Below are positions 59,231 to 64,000 of a DNA stretch of 64,000 nt, piece after piece (positions within the stretch are counted from its first letter, which is position 1; each line of letters opens with the position of its first letter). This stretch comes from Phascolomyces articulosus (Eukaryota; Mucoromycota; Mucoromycetes; Mucorales; Lichtheimiaceae). The stretch is from NCBI GenBank assembly GCA_025677815.1, contig JAIXMP010000023.1:434001-498000 (forward strand), given 5' to 3'. The position numbers were made by a program, and so were the translations under genes. Below the pieces are notes generated by a model, which was given only the letters and a program-made list of their open reading frames with translations, was not told where the DNA came from and made no database searches.

Positions 59231-60055
59231 CGAACTTCGGGAATGCTTTAGATTAGCCATTATTTCCATGATGGTGATAAAGAGCGATCAATAACAACAA
59301 TCTACACTTTCTTTTTTATATTTATTTATACCGGTTTCCAACCAATAGCCCTTTTTAATCCCTCTATATTCATCCCATTCTCATACCACTATTCTATACA
59401 GTAATCCATAAACACATACATCTGCTTCTCTTATCCACATATTCATCCTTGCTTAACTTTTTTTCCCATTTTGCTGAAGTTTTTTTTAGTTAATGCATTT
59501 CCTTTCCTTTTTTTTCACTTTCTATCTATTATATACAATATTCATGCACACGCAAAGTACTTTAAGGAAGCAAACACATGTCGAATGACGCAGGTCAACT
59601 CGTCTTCCAATTTAATAAAAATATAAACTTTGAACTATACCAGTTTCTACTTAATTTTGCAACCTGATGAATAATAAATCTTTTTTATAGTACGACGCGA
59701 TATACTTGTTGCGGTATGTCTATGGATAGTGGATAAGAATAAACAAAATGTGTTGAACATCATTGTACATATATTTTTTATTTATCAAATAAAAAGAAAA
59801 CGCCAATAATTGGGTTTACTTGTTATTTTCTATGAAAAATATCATACTTATATATGAATAAAAAGGTTATTATTATTATGCATCGAATAGAACACTAGTG
59901 TTTGAATTGGTTGATGTAATAAAATATATAGCTCAAAATATGAATTCATAAAGCCATTATTACTAATTCATGGAACGGTGATAACAATTGATTAAGCATA
60001 CACTCAACTTTATACACCCTCCAATCCACTCCTACGTAACATTCCACCGCTTTAA

Positions 60056-60302
60056 TACGACAACCTATTTTTTATAAAAAAAAAAAATAAGCGACTATAT
60101 ATAATAGTCATCAGACTGTCAAATATACGAGCATTAAAACAAATCAACTCTGTTCGTCTGACCTACAGTGAAATTCCTGCTGGCCATATTTTTCGCGTTC
60201 TTCGAGCGGGTGAACTTCAATACCCAACCAATAATGATGACAATGTCATAAAAATGGTTCCACTATCAGAACTAACTTCATATGACAACTATCCTTTGCT
60301 AT
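60056..60302 (+). pseudogene. Coding remnant, family unknown
   Basis: An open frame without ATG runs to a TAA at 60300-60302. Its protein-like part (from about 60107, after an AATAG acceptor-like site) includes RALKQINSVRLTYSEIPAGH, IFRVLRAGELQYPTNNDDN and MVPLSELTSYDNYPLL. It could be the last exon of a lost gene. No upstream exon found. Confidence 0.33.
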
Positions 60303-60784
60303 AAAACCACTTTTTGTCCTTCATTGATTGGAGGTTCAGATACGCTACATTCTCTACAATTATTTGCAAGCGCATATGGATCGTCCAAAAAAAAAAGATA
60401 TCTTCAATACTCATATCCTCTACTGTTGCTGCACTCACATATTTTATTATATACAACACTATCACCATTTTTTACCAATTTTAAATTTCTCGTTACATAT
60501 TCTTACTGTTTCCAATGTAGGAGTGTTTTAAAATTAAATGAAATATTGTTCGGTATCTACCATATAATATCACAAAGCACTATTCGCTAATGTATAATAC
60601 AAAACTAAATAAAATATTCAATAAGGGGTACTTTTCCTCAATTTAAGCTTTCTTCCTCATTGGATAAAATCTAAAATGTGCCCACTTTTTTTTTGGTGAT
60701 AATCAGATTCAATTTCCAAAGCTGTTCACACACACCTTATTTTTTTTTTTTTACATATATAACTCTGCATTACCCAACCTTTCC

Positions 60785-63411
60785 ATGACAGTACTAACAG
60801 CCTTACCCATATCCAAAATGAATCTTGAATCCATAGATCCTATATTTGCTGATCTTCACCAATGTTTAACAGCATTAAGCGATCGAAAATATCCTGAAGT
60901 CATTCAATCTTCTACACGTGGATTCGATAAACTCATGCGTACTCATGTACTTACGTTCCTCTATTCACGTTCTATTGCTTATGAAAAACAAGGTCTATTG
61001 ACACGTGCGTTAGAAGACGCTAATCGTATGATTCAATATGTACCTGATATTGCCTCTGGGTATCTACGTGCCGGTAGTGTACACATGGTCAACGGGAAAC
61101 CGCATTCGGCTTTAGAAGTGTACAATCAAGGTATTGCTGCCGCAGCCATGGGATGTTTGGATAATCCCGAATATCATCAAGAATATGAACAATTGCATAT
61201 TGAAAAGGAGAAAGCCCAAGAACGAGCGACACATTATGTGGATATCATTGCCAATTTGCCGCAAGAGTTATTAGCCAAGATTTTGGATGATTTGGATCCT
61301 GGACGTGTTTGGGTTTGCCTCAAGGTGTCAAAAAACTGGTGTGATAAAGTGTCTCGATGTGGTTCAGTATGGTGGAATTCTGTCATGATTACTCAAACAC
61401 ACGACACTGCCATGGATCGTGCTATCTGTGATGCATTGCCTTTGGTCAAGAGTTATGTTCACGACCTAGAGTTTTTAAATACTTGGCCAAAGTCTTTGAA
61501 TTCTCGTTATCTTGATTATTTAAAAAATGGTGTATTTGAAAATATCAAGTCTTTATCACTCACTGGTTCGTTTAGTTTCCCATTTATCAAAATGAAAAAA
61601 AAGATGGCATGTTGTAAAGAAAGAAAGAAGGAATAGGGAAAATATAGAAATATTAATATTCATTTTACTCATGTGAAAAAAATGGAACTTAACACAAACA
61701 ATAACTGTAACAACAAACAGGCGCCTCGATTTTTGAAAACATGACATCAGAAGAACTTTGTATTGCTCTCTGGCAAATGCGACGTACATTAACAGCATTG
61801 ACAATTGATTATGAAGAAAGTGATTGTACTGTATCTTCATTATTGGCCATTCTTGCTGTATGTCCGGGGATCGAATTTTTATACTATTCATGCAATGATA
61901 GATTAACATTTGAAGATCACAAAAAAAGACTTGCTTCACGAGTTGCATGCAAACGATTGGTCACTTTACAGCTTTATTATGGTAGTACGACGATTCATGA
62001 TCTTTACAAACATTTGGCCTTGTGCCCAAATATAAAATATTTGGCTCTTCGATCGCATAGCAACGTCTCCTTTGGTCATGACAGTGCCACATCCATGACG
62101 GATATATGTCCCAAATTAAAAGTACTTAGTCTTAACGCATTTATAGAAGATAATGTTCCTTTTATTCGACCTGATCATCCTTTGAGAGAAGAGCCTTCTA
62201 AAAATAGAAATAAACAAGAGGATGGTTCTTCAACAATAACAACAGCAGCAATGACGACAGCTGTGAATCAACAGGAAGGAGAAGAACAACAAGAAGAGGA
62301 AGGTATTCAATACCTTCAAATACGATTTGACGAGCATTTCCGATTTGATGATGCAGCACCCTTGATCGAAACACAAGCACATTCATTACGTGAAATGTAC
62401 ATTTCATTTGCACAACCGGATGATCCGAACCGAATTACATTTCCACTTCGATTGATCAAAATATATGACAAGCTGACCAAATTCCAATTTGTATGTGAAG
62501 ATAACATACCCTATGTTCATATTTTTCGACCGTTGGGTGGTGCGAATGGAGGAGCCAATGGTCGTGGACCAGGTGCAACATCTATCAAAAGTTCTGTGGA
62601 TCATTTTGTGGCGAATCTAATGACCCATAGTGCTCAACTCAAACATATTACACTCAAAAACATGAAAACACCTACCAATTCAACCTTATTCGGCGGTCGC
62701 CAACTTCAAGGAGCTGGTACTGGTAGTGGCGTGAGTATGTTGAGTAGTCCCAATGTATTAAGTGCATTGAATACTACCGCAAGGCGACGTCATTTAGAAA
62801 CCCTAACCTTAAGCTCTGTTTATTTTGGCAACAGTATTCCTAATAATAACCAACAGCAAGGAGGTGGCATTGGTGCTTTTTTCACCGAAGCATGTCATTG
62901 TTTACGTGCCTTGACGATTCAACATTGTAATTTATTGACCGACAATACTTTATTGACTTTGGCTAGATCTACTTCAACCATTGAACGACTTGAAATTATC
63001 GGATGTCAAGAAGTCACCAAAGATGGCATGAAGAACTTTTTAAAAGAATTGGCCGCTGCTGGACAACGTCATCAGGAACAACATTTATTACAGCAGCCTT
63101 ATCCATTGAAAGAAATTGAACTCAGTACGTTATCCAATGCATTGACGGATGATGTTTTACAGTATGTGATGGATATCAAGAGTCTTCAAACCGTTCGAAT
63201 TATTAAGTGCAGTTCTATTACTGTCAATGGCATCAAGGATCTAATCAGAAATGTGTCGACGTCATCATCGTCATCTACTTGTATAAAGAATATTGAAATA
63301 CGACAATGCGATTCAGTATTACTTCTTGCTGTAGGTAATCCGAACTGGGAGCAAGAGTTTGAAAATGCTAATAGTGACAAGACAAAATTAACTACATCAA
63401 TTACATTGTAA
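60785..63411 (+). CDS. TPR/F-box/LRR protein resembling Pof3/Dia2
   Basis: Two exons (60785-61565, 61721-63411) give 823 aa. The N-terminal third has TPR-type helices: DRKYPEVIQSSTRGFDKLMR, YSRSIAYEKQGLLTRALEDA and GYLRAGSVHMVNGKPHSALE. An F-box follows at about residues 155-200: IANLPQELLAKILDDLDPGR, VWVCLKVSKNWCDKVSR. The rest is leucine-rich repeat-like (CPNIKYLALRSHSNVSFG, CPKLKVLSLN, IERLEIIGCQEVTKDGMKNF, LQTVRIIKCSSITVNGIKDL). TPR, F-box then LRR is the layout of S. pombe Pof3 and S. cerevisiae Dia2, SCF substrate receptors in genome stability. A Gln/Glu-rich loop interrupts the LRRs. The intron donor is the unusual GTTCGT, chosen because phase and the CAG acceptor fit. Mucoralean F-box families are large, so orthology is uncertain. 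Confidence 0.85.
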
Positions 63412-63844
63412 ATAAGCAGTATATATATACTTTAATAAAGCAATATAAAGAAAAAAACCAGAGAGGATGCATGATGAAATACACCAAAGATCGTCATGCA
63501 TAGCCAATGAACACCGTCGATATTTTTTTGGAGAATATTTCATCTGGGGGTATGGGTCACATTAGGCGTATATCCAAAAAAAAAATATTGATTATATATG
63601 TTGCATTGAGATATTTTTTACCATATCTGTGCATTATCTCCCCAAAAGAAACTCCGAGCCTATGCATTAACAGTCTCTACATGTCACAGGTTTTTTTGAT
63701 CACCATTACGATTTCCTTCTGCATGTGCCTGTTTTCTACAGCCTCAACTGCAACAGCAACAATAATTTACATTCATTTCTTTTTTACGTATCCTTTTTTT
63801 CTTTTCTCACTCTTTTCCTTTCGACTTTTACTTTTCTTAACACT
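63412..63844. other. Intergenic region
   Basis: Short spacer holding the F-box gene 3' end (AATAAAG near 63434) and a T/C-rich leader (63775-63840) before the next ATG. No other gene. Confidence 0.5.
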
Positions 63845-64000
63845 ATGACAGGAACAAGCCGATTACCAGAACATCATTATAATAATTTATTCCAACGTAT
63901 CCAAGCTGAAACACCTGGATTAACACTTGAGCAAGCAGCCATGTTATTGGTATGTGTGTAATAAAAGAACGATTTATATGATCCTTTTTAGTACTATTAC
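63845..64000 (+). CDS. First exon of an unidentified gene, cut by window end
   Basis: ATG at 63845 after a T/C-rich leader. 35 codons (MTGTSRLPEHHYNNLFQRIQ, then ETPGLTLEQAAMLL) end at a GTATGT donor at 63950. The rest lies beyond the window, so the family cannot be named. The start context matches the other plus-strand genes here. Confidence 0.6.

Larger units (their letters stand above)
57651..60784. other. Gene-poor region with two decayed coding stretches
   Basis: 3.1 kb between CUL4 and the F-box gene. Outside 58606-59230 and 60056-60302 (listed separately) it is AT-rich and empty as far as I can see. The final 70 bp has a T12 run and a TATATA stretch ahead of the F-box gene. Confidence 0.45.

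Noticed and set aside
61556..61948. 130-codon minus-strand frame over the F-box gene intron
   Set aside because: Overlaps a well-supported coding exon and has no domain.
1..64000. CRISPR array, operon, riboswitch or other prokaryotic-style feature
   Set aside because: None seen; spliced genes throughout show this is eukaryotic nuclear DNA.

Overview
The window is nuclear DNA from an early-diverging fungus, most likely a mucoralean (Mucoromycota). The evidence is low-GC DNA, almost every gene split by short introns (roughly 45-180 bp, GTAAGT-like donors, TAG/CAG acceptors), T-rich leaders before ATGs, and proteins with long Asn/Gln/His/Ser tracts. The species cannot be read from the sequence. 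Exon models were built by hand from reading phase, splice signals and family conservation; every complete multi-exon model closes to a whole number of codons.

Layout. 1-1566: 3' part of a SAM methyltransferase. 3298-4872: aldo/keto reductase. 6072-7298: acidic, probably GPI-anchored protein. 7530-9973: intact Tc1/mariner-type transposon with about 300-bp inverted repeats, ending 155 bp before the next ATG. 10129-11597: ERMES subunit Mmm1. 11728-17194: TPR/Mlp1-type nuclear-basket protein. 17759-18808 (-): SUR7/PalI tetraspan protein. 20961-24306: ankyrin plus DIL protein. 25211-25457: 51-aa zinc-finger-like protein. 25856-28120 (-): DPH1, divergent from COX15 (28362-30010). 30670-33990: PRP40. 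34249-38060: PNUTS/Ppn1-like PP1 regulator. 39769-41881: eIF4E-family protein. 42104-42573 (-): BolA-like mitochondrial protein. 43955-45633: low-complexity protein of unknown function. 49014-49358 (-): small secreted protein. 53456-57650: cullin-4. 60785-63411: TPR/F-box/LRR protein resembling Pof3/Dia2. 63845-end: first exon of an unidentified gene.

Most of these are housekeeping genes: mitochondrial biogenesis (Mmm1, COX15, BolA-like), translation (DPH1, eIF4E-like), RNA processing (PRP40, PNUTS), nuclear pore and ubiquitin ligation. They do not form a pathway cluster. The gene-poor stretches (1.6-3.3, 38.1-39.8, 45.6-53.4 and 57.7-60.8 kb) contain faint, stop-interrupted coding traces that look like decayed genes.

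I found no convincing new multi-gene system. The best leads are the young transposon with a one-unit (22-bp) difference between otherwise identical inverted repeats, two introns that require GC-AG splicing, 8-nt and 11-nt micro-exons, five tandem CCAAT boxes, small genes missed by length cut-offs, and the decayed genes.
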